The notes: generated from the sequence alone by a model not told the origin. A stretch of 16,457 nt of DNA from an uncultured Bacteroides sp. (GCA_902472795.1 CABROZ010000047.1:1-16457); one strand, 5' to 3'. Shown: positions 1 through 7,394, numbered from the stretch's first letter. Made by a program: numbers and translations.

Positions 1-1490
1 AAATGGCATCCATGGCATCGGACGATACATATTATTTGGCCCGCACCGGTTCGGACAATCAGATTAAGGATATGGTGCACTACACGGTGAACCCCACCAA
101 CGAATGGGTCAGAATGCTTTGGCTGTTGAAGTACCAGGGCATTGACCGGGCTAATATGGCTATTGACGGCATAGAGAATATGTCCGCCTATGCTGACAGT
201 CAGAAACTGAAAGCACTCGATGCCGAAGCTCGTTTCCTGCGTGCCTTCCTAGCTTTCGATTTGGTAAAGAGTTGGGGTGATGTGCCTTTCAAGACTTCCT
301 ACTCGGCCAGTTACGATGAGGCATTCGGTGCCCGAGTGAGCCGTGAGGAAATCTACGATCAGATTATTGCTGACTTGGACTTTGCTAAGAATAACCTGGA
401 CTGGGCTACGGCTTCGTCCAGTCCAGAACGTGTGACGCAAGGTGCCGCTCGTGCTCTGCTGATGCGTGTTTATTTGCAACGTGCCGGCTATAGCTTACAG
501 TTAGATGGAAAACTGTCGTGTCCCGATGAAAGTACCCGTAAAACGTATTTTGAAGCAGCTCTTACAGAGTGGGATGCTTTTCAGGCAAATGGTTACCACG
601 GCTTCTATGAAGGTGGTTATGAAGCTCTTTTCAAAGGCTTTTCTGAAGGTGTGCTTAATAGTAAGGAGAGTCTGTTCGAAATTTCGTTCTATCACCAGCA
701 AGGCAGTCGCAACGGGGGCGCATGGGGCATTTACAACGGTCCGCTGGTGGCCGAACCTACGGGGATTGCTTCTTCTGAATCAGCCAACTATATGGGGAGA
801 GCCAACGGCTTTTTTATTACTGTGCCTGAGTGGAAGAACTTTTTTGAGGAAGGCGATGTGCGTCGCGATGTGAGTATCTGTACTTATCGTTTTGCTTGGA
901 AAAACAAGCAGCATGTAAAGGAAGAACGCGGTGCCGGTTCTTGGTATCCAGGTAAGTGGCGTAGAGAATGGATGGCTCCTGAAAGCCGTAACAAAAATAT
1001 GAACTATGGTGACGTGAACTATTGTGTCTTGCGCTATGCCGATGTAGTGTTGATGGCAGCGGAAGCCTACAACGAAGTGGGAAAGACAGAACAGGCTTGG
1101 ATGTTGTTAAATAGTGTACGTCAACGTGCTGGAGCCACTTCTTATACATCGGCCAACTACGATCAACTGATGGCTGTCCGCAAAAAAACACATGATCTGC
1201 CTTTCATTACTGACGGTGATGAACAGGGACGTTTTCGCACGGCTCTTTATTGGGAGCGTGGCTTTGAATTATCTTTTGAAGGACAGCGTAAATTTGACCT
1301 CATTCGCTGGGGGGTGTTGGCCGATGCTCTGAAACTTTTCGGTGAGAATAGTTCGGTGAACAAAAAGGAAAACAAACCTTATCCTGCTTACCAAAACTTT
1401 GTCAGCGGCAAACATGAGTTGTTGCCCATTCCTTTGGTCGAATTGCAGAGTAATCCGAAGTTAGAGGCTAAAAATAATCCGGGGTATTGA
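1..1490 (+). CDS. SusD-family outer-membrane nutrient-binding protein, 5' end cut by window
   Basis: SusD proteins are surface lipoproteins that cap a SusC TonB-dependent transporter and help capture glycans or other nutrients. About 495 residues are visible, open from the window edge, so the first ATG at position 3 is probably internal: no signal peptide or lipobox is seen and the read starts in typical mid-N-terminal sequence (MASDDTYYLAR). Family hallmarks follow in order: the helical TPR-like stretch around LDAEARFLRAFLAFDLVKSW, then near the C-terminus YWERGFELSFEGQRKFDLIRW, and the classic ending LLPIPLVELQSNPKL...NNPGY. A susC partner is expected just upstream, outside the window. The substrate cannot be told from sequence. 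No further PUL genes (glycosidase, surface glycan-binding protein) follow; the locus ends here against a remnant of a different gene. Confidence 0.95.
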   Translation, partial: MASMASDDTYYLARTGSDNQIKDMVHYTVNPTNEWVRMLWLLKYQGIDRANMAIDGIENMSAYADSQKLKALDAEARFLRAFLAFDLVKSWGDVPFKTSYSASYDEAFGARVSREEIYDQIIADLDFAKNNLDWATASSSPERVTQGAARALLMRVYLQRAGYSLQLDGKLSCPDESTRKTYFEAALTEWDAFQANGYHGFYEGGYEALFKGFSEGVLNSKESLFEISFYHQQGSRNGGAWGIYNGPLVAEPTGIASSESANYMGRANGFFITVPEWKNFFEEGDVRRDVSICTYRFAWKNKQHVKEERGAGSWYPGKWRREWMAPESRNKNMNYGDVNYCVLRYADVVLMAAEAYNEVGKTEQAWMLLNSVRQRAGATSYTSANYDQLMAVRKKTHDLPFITDGDEQGRFRTALYWERGFELSFEGQRKFDLIRWGVLADALKLFGENSSVNKKENKPYPAYQNFVSGKHELLPIPLVELQSNPKLEAKNNPGY

Positions 1491-1508
1491 TCGAATTACC
1501 TAATTTAA

Positions 1509-1589
1509 TGCCTTGCTATCTTCGGTCCCGGTACATCGGTTGCCAAAGCTGCTTGTCAGATCCTCGAAATCTTGATGGACGAAGAATAA
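1509..1589 (+). pseudogene. Orphan 3' tail of a methylmalonyl-CoA mutase-like gene
   Basis: Between the susD stop and a strong terminator, a short frame without a start codon reads CLAIFGPGTSVAKAACQIL and then EILMDEE before a TAA at 1587-1589. From AIFGPGT onward it resembles the extreme C-terminus of the B12-binding domain of methylmalonyl-CoA mutase large subunits, which typically end in a segment of the form (A/G)IFGPGT..., AA, IL.., L. The frame is closed upstream by TAA at 1506-1508, so only about 26 codons survive. The tail with its own terminator 24 nt downstream looks like the genuine 3' end of a mutase gene separated from its body by the sequence to its left. The match is from memory of the family, not a search. 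A chance similarity remains possible because the segment is short. Confidence 0.55.
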
Positions 1590-1612
1590 AGAGTCTATTT
1601 GGATATTTGCAG

Positions 1613-1647
1613 AAAGGGCGGAAAGCGTTTGCTTTTCCGCCCTTTTT
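1613..1647 (+). terminator. Intrinsic terminator after the mutase tail
   Basis: AAAGGGCGGAAAGC at 1613-1626 pairs with GCTTTTCCGCCCTTT at 1631-1645, with one bulged T and a four-base GTTT loop, followed by a T run to 1647. It can end transcription from susD as well as from whatever gene the remnant tail belonged to. Confidence 0.85.
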
Positions 1648-1687
1648 CTTAATTGATGTTATAGAATTCCTTTTTTTACGTGAATAA

Positions 1688-1718
1688 TTTGCAGAATTCA
1701 TAAAAGAGACTATCTTTG
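1688..1718 (+). promoter_or_regulatory. Bacteroides-type promoter (TTTG-N19-TATCTTTG)
   Basis: TTTG at 1688-1691 and TATCTTTG at 1711-1718 are separated by 19 bp, matching the Bacteroides sigma-ABfr consensus (-33 TTTG, 19-21 bp, -7 TAnnTTTG). Transcription would begin at about 1725. It is not the topB promoter proper: a strong terminator lies only about 60 nt downstream and topB has its own -7 box at 1981. Confidence 0.6.
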
Positions 1719-1724
1719 CACTGT

Positions 1725-1786
1725 GTTTTTCATAGTATTAGATTTAAAATTAACAAGTTTTAGGGCTCAGCGGAGCCCTTTTTTTA
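1725..1786 (+). ncRNA. Candidate short RNA (~60 nt) ending in an intrinsic terminator
   Basis: The interval from the predicted start of the preceding promoter to the T run of the next terminator is about 60 nt, A/U-rich at its 5' part, and contains no ATG. A promoter and a terminator this close define a free-standing small transcript or a terminated leader. No known RNA family is recognised. The transcript start is inferred from promoter geometry only. Confidence 0.3.
1762..1786 (+). terminator. Intrinsic terminator
   Basis: AGGGCTC at 1762-1768 and GAGCCCT at 1773-1779 form a perfect 7-bp stem with a four-base loop, followed directly by a run of T. It is the second terminator within 175 bp and would end the short transcript from the promoter at 1688-1718. 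Confidence 0.8.
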
Positions 1787-1852
1787 TGTCTCTTTACAAA
1801 AGGCCTGTACTCATGCTTCTGTATAGCGTTTCCGAATATGCAGGGGTTGGTA

Positions 1853-1913
1853 TTTTTCTCCAGTTGGCAAAAAATATTTTCCCAGTCAGGCAATTATTTT
1901 TTCCCAGTTAGGG
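1853..1913. repeat. Three 22-bp-spaced repeats upstream of topB
   Basis: Three copies of a motif close to TTTTcCCAGTtaGG are seen: TTTTTCTCCAGTTGG (1853-1867), TTTTCCCAGTCAGG (1877-1890) and TTTTCCCAGTTAGGG (1899-1913). The shared CCAGT core begins at 1860, 1882 and 1904, so the period is exactly 22 bp, about two helical turns. They lie 70-130 bp upstream of the topB -7 box. They could be operator sites or a degenerate tandem repeat; nothing in the sequence names a binding protein. Confidence 0.65.
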
Positions 1914-1956
1914 ATAAAGTGCTCCTTTTCGGTGGGGCGATTTTTCCAATGCTTCG

Positions 1957-1988
1957 TTTTTTCATTCCTTATTAAATCTGTATCTTTG
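1957..1988 (+). promoter_or_regulatory. Probable topB promoter
   Basis: TATCTTTG at 1981-1988 is a full match to the Bacteroides -7 consensus. The -33 position (about 1957-1960) reads TTTT rather than TTTG with a 20-bp spacer. The predicted start near 1995 leaves a leader of about 20 nt before the topB ATG at 2015. Confidence 0.6.
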
Positions 1989-2014
1989 CCCGACTAAAAA
2001 CAACGGGAAAAAGA

Positions 2015-4216
2015 ATGATAGTTTGCATAGCCGAAAAGCCGTCCGTAGCACGCGACATAGCCGACGTGCTGGGGGCCAAGGATAAAAAAGACGGATACAT
2101 CGAAGGAAACGGATATCAGGTGACGTGGACGTTCGGTCATCTTTGTACGCTAAAGGAGCCGCATGAATATACGCCCGACTGGAAGTCGTGGAGATTAGAG
2201 TATCTGCCCATGATTCCTCCCCGTTTCGGCATCAAGCTTATCAGTAATCCTACTTACGAACGTCAGTTCCATATCATCGAAGGCCTGATGCAGAAAGCCG
2301 ATATGATCATCAATTGTGGTGATGCCGGCCAGGAAGGTGAGCTGATTCAACGATGGGTGATGCAGAAAGCGGGAGCCAAGTGTCCGGTAAAACGGTTGTG
2401 GATATCGTCGCTGACCGAGGAAGCTATTCGTGAAGGCTTTGCCAAGTTGCGCGATGCTACCGATTTTCAGCCTTTGTATGAAGCCGGTTTAAGCCGTGCC
2501 ATTGGTGACTGGCTACTGGGCATGAATGCTACGCGCCTCTATACCATGAAGTATGGACAGAACCGTCAGGTTCTTTCCATTGGACGGGTGCAGACCCCTA
2601 CACTGGCACTTATCGTGAACCGTCAGTTGGAAATCCAGCATTTTGTTCCCAAACAGTATTGGGTGCTCAATACCATCTATCGGGATACGTCGTTTTCAGC
2701 GCTTATCCGTAAGAGCGACGAGGAACTGGCGTTGGAGGCAGAAAAGCAGAAAGAAGCTGTAGCCGCAGGAAAGAAACCTAAGAAAGAGGAAGAAAACCGT
2801 GGAATCGACCCCATCACCGATCGTACACGGGGGGAAGAACTGCTGGCACGCATCAAGGACGTACCTTTTACCGTCACTGCCGTTACCAAAAAAGAAGGTA
2901 GAGAAGCTCCGCTCCGTCTGTTCGACTTAACCTCGTTGCAGGTAGAGTGTAACAAGAAATTTGCCTATTCGGCCGATGACACACTGAAGACTATCCAGTC
3001 GCTTTACGAGAAGAAGATAACGACTTATCCTCGTGTAGATACTACTTTCCTGAGTGATGACATCTATCCTAAATGTCCTTCCATCCTGAAAGGTTTGCGT
3101 GGTTACGAAGCGTTGACCGCTCCGCTGGAAGGCGTCACATTGCCAAAGTCGAAGAAGGTGTTCGATAATTCGAAGGTAACCGACCACCATGCCATTATTC
3201 CTACCGGTCAGCCACCGGTCAATCTGACTGATTTGGAGCGTAGGGTGTTCGATCTGATTGCCCGTCGGTTTATTGCTGTCTTTTATCCCGACTGCCGTTT
3301 CTCAACAACCACGGTGATGGGCGAGGCAGGAGGAATCGAATTCAAAACCTCGGGTAAGCAGATTTTGGATCCGGGTTGGCGTGTTGTCTTCAATTACAAC
3401 GCTTCGCCGCAGCAGGATGCTACGGACGATGGTAGTAAGGACAACAATGATGAAGACCGTGTGCTGCCGGCTTTTGTCAAGGGAGAAAGCGGGCCACATG
3501 TCCCCGAATTAGTAGAGAAGTGGACACAGCCCCCGCGTCCTTATACCGAGGCTACCCTGTTGCGTGCCATGGAAACAGCCGGTAAGTTGGTGGATAATGA
3601 TGAGTTGCGCGATGCTCTGAAGGAAAATGGCATCGGGCGTCCGTCCACGCGTGCAGCAATTATCGAAACGTTATTCAAGCGTAACTACATCCGTAAGGAA
3701 AAGAAAAACCTGATAGCTACTCCGACGGGGGTGGAACTGATACAGACCATTCATGAAGAGCTGCTGAAGAGTGCCGAGCTGACCGGAATCTGGGAAAAGA
3801 AGTTGCGCGAGATAGAACGTCGAACTTACAATGCTGCCCAGTTTCTGGAAGAGTTGAAGCAGATGGTGAGTGAGATTGTGTCCAATGTTCTGGCCGATCG
3901 TAGCAATCGGCGTATTACGGTGCAGGCACCGCCTGTCGGTAAATCCGTACGCAACGTCACCACAACTTCTGCCGGTGAAGCTTCTGAAGAGTCACCGAAG
4001 AAAGAAGTGAAGAAGCGCGCTCCCCGTAAAAAAAAGGTGGAGGCTTCTGATGCCGGAGCGCCGGCTGCAGCAACCGCTGTTGCGTCAGCGCCTGCAACCG
4101 ATGAACTGGTGGGTACGCCTTGTCCGTTGTGTGGGAAGGGTACTATTATTAAAGGTAAGACGGCTTATGGCTGTTCGGAGTGGCGCAACGGATGTACGTT
4201 CCGAAAACCCTTCTGA
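2015..4216 (+). CDS. topB: DNA topoisomerase III (type IA)
   Basis: Type IA topoisomerases cut one DNA strand through a tyrosine and pass another strand; TopB mainly decatenates and resolves recombination or replication intermediates. The 733-residue protein opens with a TOPRIM domain (MIVCIAEKPSVARDIADVLG). The TOPRIM acidic motif reads GDAGQEGELI with D103, E107 and E109; the usual DxD is D-A-G here. The active-site tyrosine is Y338 in ITTYPRVDTT, and DHHAIIPTG follows about 55 residues later. A charged Lys/Glu insert lies near residues 240-270. A Lys/Ala-rich linker (about 655-700) leads to one C-terminal zinc ribbon with C703-x2-C706-x13-C720-x6-C727. The length fits chromosomal Bacteroidota TopB. 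ATG 2015 starts exactly at the TOPRIM strand, so the start is secure. The gene is monocistronic and converges on the M20 peptidase gene. Confidence 0.95.
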   Translation: MIVCIAEKPSVARDIADVLGAKDKKDGYIEGNGYQVTWTFGHLCTLKEPHEYTPDWKSWRLEYLPMIPPRFGIKLISNPTYERQFHIIEGLMQKADMIINCGDAGQEGELIQRWVMQKAGAKCPVKRLWISSLTEEAIREGFAKLRDATDFQPLYEAGLSRAIGDWLLGMNATRLYTMKYGQNRQVLSIGRVQTPTLALIVNRQLEIQHFVPKQYWVLNTIYRDTSFSALIRKSDEELALEAEKQKEAVAAGKKPKKEEENRGIDPITDRTRGEELLARIKDVPFTVTAVTKKEGREAPLRLFDLTSLQVECNKKFAYSADDTLKTIQSLYEKKITTYPRVDTTFLSDDIYPKCPSILKGLRGYEALTAPLEGVTLPKSKKVFDNSKVTDHHAIIPTGQPPVNLTDLERRVFDLIARRFIAVFYPDCRFSTTTVMGEAGGIEFKTSGKQILDPGWRVVFNYNASPQQDATDDGSKDNNDEDRVLPAFVKGESGPHVPELVEKWTQPPRPYTEATLLRAMETAGKLVDNDELRDALKENGIGRPSTRAAIIETLFKRNYIRKEKKNLIATPTGVELIQTIHEELLKSAELTGIWEKKLREIERRTYNAAQFLEELKQMVSEIVSNVLADRSNRRITVQAPPVGKSVRNVTTTSAGEASEESPKKEVKKRAPRKKKVEASDAGAPAAATAVASAPATDELVGTPCPLCGKGTIIKGKTAYGCSEWRNGCTFRKPF

Positions 4217-4305
4217 CAAGCCGGGCTCAGACAATAATGACTGGTTATCGGTCCGTATTCAGGGCCGTACGGATAAAGGTGGGCTTATGCACATGCAATA
4301 AGACG

Positions 4306-4395
4306 AAGGTGTGTCAAAACAAAAGTCTCTGAAGCTCTCCTCCTTCTGGAAGGAGGGGAGTCAGATGGTATTACTTGGTTTTGACACACCTTTTT
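4306..4395. terminator. Large nested palindrome at the topB / M20 convergent junction
   Basis: Perfect 15-bp arms AAGGTGTGTCAAAAC (4306-4320) and GTTTTGACACACCTT (4378-4392) enclose a second hairpin, CTCTCCTCCTTC (4335-4346) with GAAGGAGGGGAG (4349-4360), 12 bp including one wobble pair. On the + strand the outer arm runs into TTTTT, as expected for a terminator of topB. On the - strand the T run is poorer, so it may terminate the M20 gene less well. The outer arm resembles the palindrome at 15282-15331, so it may also be a dispersed repeat. Confidence 0.75.
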
Positions 4396-4440
4396 GTGTA
4401 ACGCTATACAAGGCAAATCTTATTATATCCTGTTGAAGTA

Positions 4441-5793
4441 TCAATGGAAGTTCAGGTGGAACTCCGTTACCGCTTCAATGCCTTTACGAATGATGTCGAG
4501 CGGAATGTTTTCGTTGGGCGAGTGAATGGCGTTGCTTTCCAGTCCGAAGCCCATCAGAACGGTTTTGATGCCTAACACCTGTTCGAAGGTTGCAATGATG
4601 GGAATACTTCCGCCTCGGCGTACAGCCAGTGGTTTTTTGCCGAATGCCTTTTCGAAACCCTTTTCGGCCGCCTTGTAAGCGGGCAGGTCGATTGGGCAAA
4701 CGTATCCCTGACCGCCATGCATGGGAGTCACTTTGACTTGAACGGTGGCAGGAGCGATGCTCTGGATGTAGTCGGCAAACAGTTGCGAAATCTTATGATG
4801 ATCCTGATGTGGAACAAGGCGGCACGAAACCTTGGCATAAGCTTTGGAGGGCAGGACAGTCTTGGATCCTTCGCCGGTATATCCGCCCCAGATGCCGCAA
4901 ATGTCGAACGACGGTCGGCAGCTGTTTCGCTCCAAGGTGCTGTAGCCTTTTTCGCCGAAAAGCTCTTTTACGCCGATAGCAGCCTTGTATTTCTCTTCGT
5001 CGAAGGGAATATGCGCTATCATGTCGCGTTCGGCTTGGGGAACTTCTTCCACATCGTCGTAGAAGCCGGGAACGGTGATGCGTCCGTCGGCATCGACTAT
5101 GCGGCTCATCATCTGGCACAGAACGTTGATCGGGTTGGCAACGGCTCCGCCGAAGTGGCCGGAGTGCAGGTCGCGGTTGGGGCCGGTCACTTCGATTTCC
5201 CAGTAAGCCAGTCCGCGCAGGCCGGTTGTCAGCGACGGCAGGTCGGCACCCAACATGCTGGTGTCGGACACTAAGATGACATCTGCCTTCAACATTTCGC
5301 GATGATCCTGACAGAAGGCTTCAATACTTGGCGAGCCGATTTCTTCTTCGCCTTCGAAGATGAATTTCAAGTTGTGGGTCAGCAGGTTGTTTTTTACAAG
5401 ATATTCGAACGCTTTCACCTGAATGAACGACTGTCCCTTGTCGTCGTCGGCGCCGCGTGCCCAGATGCGTCCGTCACGAACTTCGGGTTCAAACGGTTTG
5501 CTTTTCCATAACTCTAACGGTTCGGCTGGCATTACGTCGTAGTGGGCATAAATAAGTACGGTTGGTGCTGCCGGATCGACTGTTTTCCGGGCAAAGACCA
5601 TTGGGTTGCCTTGCGACGGCATTATCATGGCTTCGTCTGCTCCTGCCTCCAGTAGCAGTTGGCGCCAGCGTTCGGCACAAGCCAGCATGTCGTCGTGGTG
5701 TTCCGGCTGTGCGCTGATGCTGGGAATACGGATGAGGCTGAACAGTTCGTCCAGCATGCGAGGTTCGTTTTCAGTGATGTAGGTCTTGATCAT
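4441..5793 (-). CDS. M20-family metallopeptidase (dipeptidase / carnosinase-like)
   Basis: M20 enzymes are cytosolic dizinc hydrolases that cleave dipeptides or related amides. The 450-residue protein has the complete catalytic set: H84 and D86 in YAHYDVMP, the bridging aspartate D117 in ARGADDDKGQ, the general base E150 and metal ligand E151 in FEGEEEIGSP, D177 in VSDTSM, and the C-terminal ligand H424 in NAIHSPNEN. The lid/dimerisation domain includes DLHSGHFGG (about 208-215). Length and motifs fit the M20/M25/M40 clade that includes carnosinases and bacterial dipeptidases; the substrate cannot be fixed from sequence. There is no signal peptide. The gene lies 135 bp downstream of aroC on the same strand, with a GC-rich hairpin between; co-transcription is possible because no good -7/-33 pair was found ahead of it. 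Confidence 0.93.
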   Translation of the reverse strand: MIKTYITENEPRMLDELFSLIRIPSISAQPEHHDDMLACAERWRQLLLEAGADEAMIMPSQGNPMVFARKTVDPAAPTVLIYAHYDVMPAEPLELWKSKPFEPEVRDGRIWARGADDDKGQSFIQVKAFEYLVKNNLLTHNLKFIFEGEEEIGSPSIEAFCQDHREMLKADVILVSDTSMLGADLPSLTTGLRGLAYWEIEVTGPNRDLHSGHFGGAVANPINVLCQMMSRIVDADGRITVPGFYDDVEEVPQAERDMIAHIPFDEEKYKAAIGVKELFGEKGYSTLERNSCRPSFDICGIWGGYTGEGSKTVLPSKAYAKVSCRLVPHQDHHKISQLFADYIQSIAPATVQVKVTPMHGGQGYVCPIDLPAYKAAEKGFEKAFGKKPLAVRRGGSIPIIATFEQVLGIKTVLMGFGLESNAIHSPNENIPLDIIRKGIEAVTEFHLNFH

Positions 5794-5889
5794 AATCGCG
5801 GATAACTCTTTTTACCGTTCCTCAGTCCGTCGGGGCGGATGGGAGCGGATGGATTAAAGTAATACATTATATAATAGGTAAGCCGTTTA

Positions 5890-5917
5890 CTCCCCCCCTC
5901 CCTTTGGGGAGGGGGGA
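5890..5917. repeat. C/G-rich hairpin between aroC and the M20 gene
   Basis: A C-rich strand (about 5891-5902) is followed by TTTG and a G-rich strand (about 5904-5917), giving a stem of about 12 bp just 3' of the aroC stop. No T run follows on either strand, so it is a weak candidate for an intrinsic terminator. It resembles the inner hairpin at 4335-4360, a polypyrimidine arm and polypurine arm with a tiny loop, suggesting a family of interspersed palindromes or an RNA processing or stabilising hairpin. Confidence 0.6.
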
Positions 5918-5928
5918 GGAGAGACCTC

Positions 5929-7005
5929 TTACAGTTGTGTGGTCCGGTCAATCAGGTAAAAGTCCAGAATGGTCAGTGCGGCCATGGCTTCTACGATGGG
6001 TACGGCACGAGGCAATACGCAGGGGTCGTGACGTCCGCGGGCTTTCAGCGTAGTGTCCCGTCCGTCAATGTTGACGGTGTGCTGTTCCATAAGTACAGTG
6101 GCTACGGGCTTGAAGGCTACGCGGAAGTATATGTCCTGTCCGTTGCTGATGCCACCCTGTATGCCTCCCGAGTGGTTGGTGTGGGTGGTGATGCGCCCGG
6201 CATCGTTGTAGAAGACGTCGTTCTGTTCCGATCCTTTCATCTTCAGACCTTTGAAACCGTCTCCATATTCAAAAGCCTTGGCTGCATTGATGCTCAGCAT
6301 GCCCGAAGCAAGGGCAGCTTGCAGCTTGCCGAAGACGGGCTGTCCCAGTCCGACTGGGCAACCGGTGATGACGCAGGTGATGACTCCGCCTATGGTGTCG
6401 CCTTCAGCTTTCACTTCGGCAATGAGTTGTTCCATTTCCTTGGCTTTTTCGGGGTCGGGGCAGCGTACGGGATTGGTCTCGGTCAGGTCCAGATTGTAAG
6501 CCGTATAATTCTCTTCCAACCGGATGGGGCCTACTTGCGAAGTATAGGCTGTGATGCGTATGCCGAGCTGCCGCAGGGCAAGTTTGGCCAGTGCACCTCC
6601 TACGACACGCGAAATGGTTTCACGAGCCGACGAACGTCCTCCTCCGCGATGGTCGCGGATGCCGTATTTTACGCGGTAGGTATAGTCGGCGTGCGAAGGA
6701 CGATAGACTTCTTTCAGGTTGTCATAGTCGTTCGAGTGCTGGTTTTCGTTCCATACGATGAAGCCGATGGGACAGCCGGTGGGTTTTCCTTCGAATATGC
6801 CGGAAAGGAATTCCACTTTGTCCGCCTCTTTGCGGGGAGTAGTAAGGGCCGATTGTCCCGGACGACGGCGGTCGAGTTCCTTTTGAATAAAATCCATGTC
6901 GATGGTGATGCCGGCGGGAAATCCGTCGATTACACCTCCGATGCCTTTTCCATGCGATTCGCCGAAACTGGTCAGTCGCAAGATGTTTCCGAATGAGTTG
7001 AACAT
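5929..7005 (-). CDS. aroC: Chorismate synthase
   Basis: AroC converts 5-enolpyruvylshikimate-3-phosphate to chorismate using reduced FMN, the last common step to aromatic amino acids, folates and quinones. At 358 residues the protein has normal family length and all three signatures: GESHG at 15-19, RPSHADYTY (102-110) running into GIRDHRGGGRSSARET (115-130), and GRHDPCVLPRAVPIVEAM near 324-341. The start is fixed by the conserved opening MFNSFGNILRLTSFGESHG. No other shikimate gene is adjacent. The gene is divergent from the lipoprotein gene at 7395 across 389 bp, and the M20 peptidase gene follows it on the same strand. Confidence 0.97.
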   Translation of the reverse strand: MFNSFGNILRLTSFGESHGKGIGGVIDGFPAGITIDMDFIQKELDRRRPGQSALTTPRKEADKVEFLSGIFEGKPTGCPIGFIVWNENQHSNDYDNLKEVYRPSHADYTYRVKYGIRDHRGGGRSSARETISRVVGGALAKLALRQLGIRITAYTSQVGPIRLEENYTAYNLDLTETNPVRCPDPEKAKEMEQLIAEVKAEGDTIGGVITCVITGCPVGLGQPVFGKLQAALASGMLSINAAKAFEYGDGFKGLKMKGSEQNDVFYNDAGRITTHTNHSGGIQGGISNGQDIYFRVAFKPVATVLMEQHTVNIDGRDTTLKARGRHDPCVLPRAVPIVEAMAALTILDFYLIDRTTQL

Positions 7006-7079
7006 AGTCGGTATGCTTTAAAGGGTTGTGAATAAGCTTGATGTTACTTTCTGCCTTTGTGAGGCATCTTATTTTTCTA

Positions 7080-7087
7080 TAAAGATA
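7080..7087 (-). promoter_or_regulatory. Possible aroC -7 element
   Basis: On the minus strand TATCTTTA matches the Bacteroides -7 consensus except for the last base. No clear TTTG is seen at the right distance upstream. Transcription from it would give a leader of about 65-70 nt that includes a small 5-bp hairpin, TGCCT/AGGCA at 7052-7066. Confidence 0.35.
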
Positions 7088-7394
7088 ATGCTTTTTTTGT
7101 GAAATGTAAGTGAAAGCTTTGAAAAGTTTTGCGAAATGTCTTGTTGCGGGTATATGAATCTTTGTGTTTGGTTAAATAGCCTGGTTATGGATGTGGCAGA
7201 TACAGAATTTGATATTATTGTGAAACCTATCTGGGGAAATTATATATAAAGCATTAAGAATAGAACATTTTTTTGAAGAAAAGACCTTGCCTGACTCGTG
7301 TAAAAAGTGTTATTTTGTATCCTCAATATAAATAGGTAAATTAGAGAGTGTTTGGGAGAAATATTATTAATTCAAAAATAAATATGAAAGAAGA
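7088..7394. other. A/T-rich intergenic region upstream of the PCMD lipoprotein gene
   Basis: About 300 bp of A/T-rich sequence separate the aroC promoter area from the gene at 7395. A weak promoter candidate for the plus-strand gene is CTTG near 7286-7289, 21 bp, then TATTTTG at 7311-7317, one base short of the -7 consensus. No ORF with protein-like composition and no strong inverted repeat were seen. The ATG at 7384 is closed after four codons and is not the start. Confidence 0.5.

Noticed and set aside
1663..1699. Two AGAATTC copies before the promoter at 1688
   Set aside because: Seven bases repeated once at 30 bp in A/T-rich sequence is within chance.
1723..1911. 62-codon plus-strand frame between susD and topB
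   Set aside because: It starts near the predicted transcription start and runs through a terminator and the 22-bp repeats; no ribosome-binding context or protein-like pattern.
4717..5274. 185-codon plus-strand frame inside the M20 peptidase gene
   Set aside because: It is antisense to a complete catalytic protein, with no motif of its own and no promoter.
5935..6996. 353-codon open frame on the plus strand, antisense to aroC
   Set aside because: It covers almost exactly the aroC gene, whose product has every family signature; the antisense translation has no recognisable motif and mirrors codon bias.
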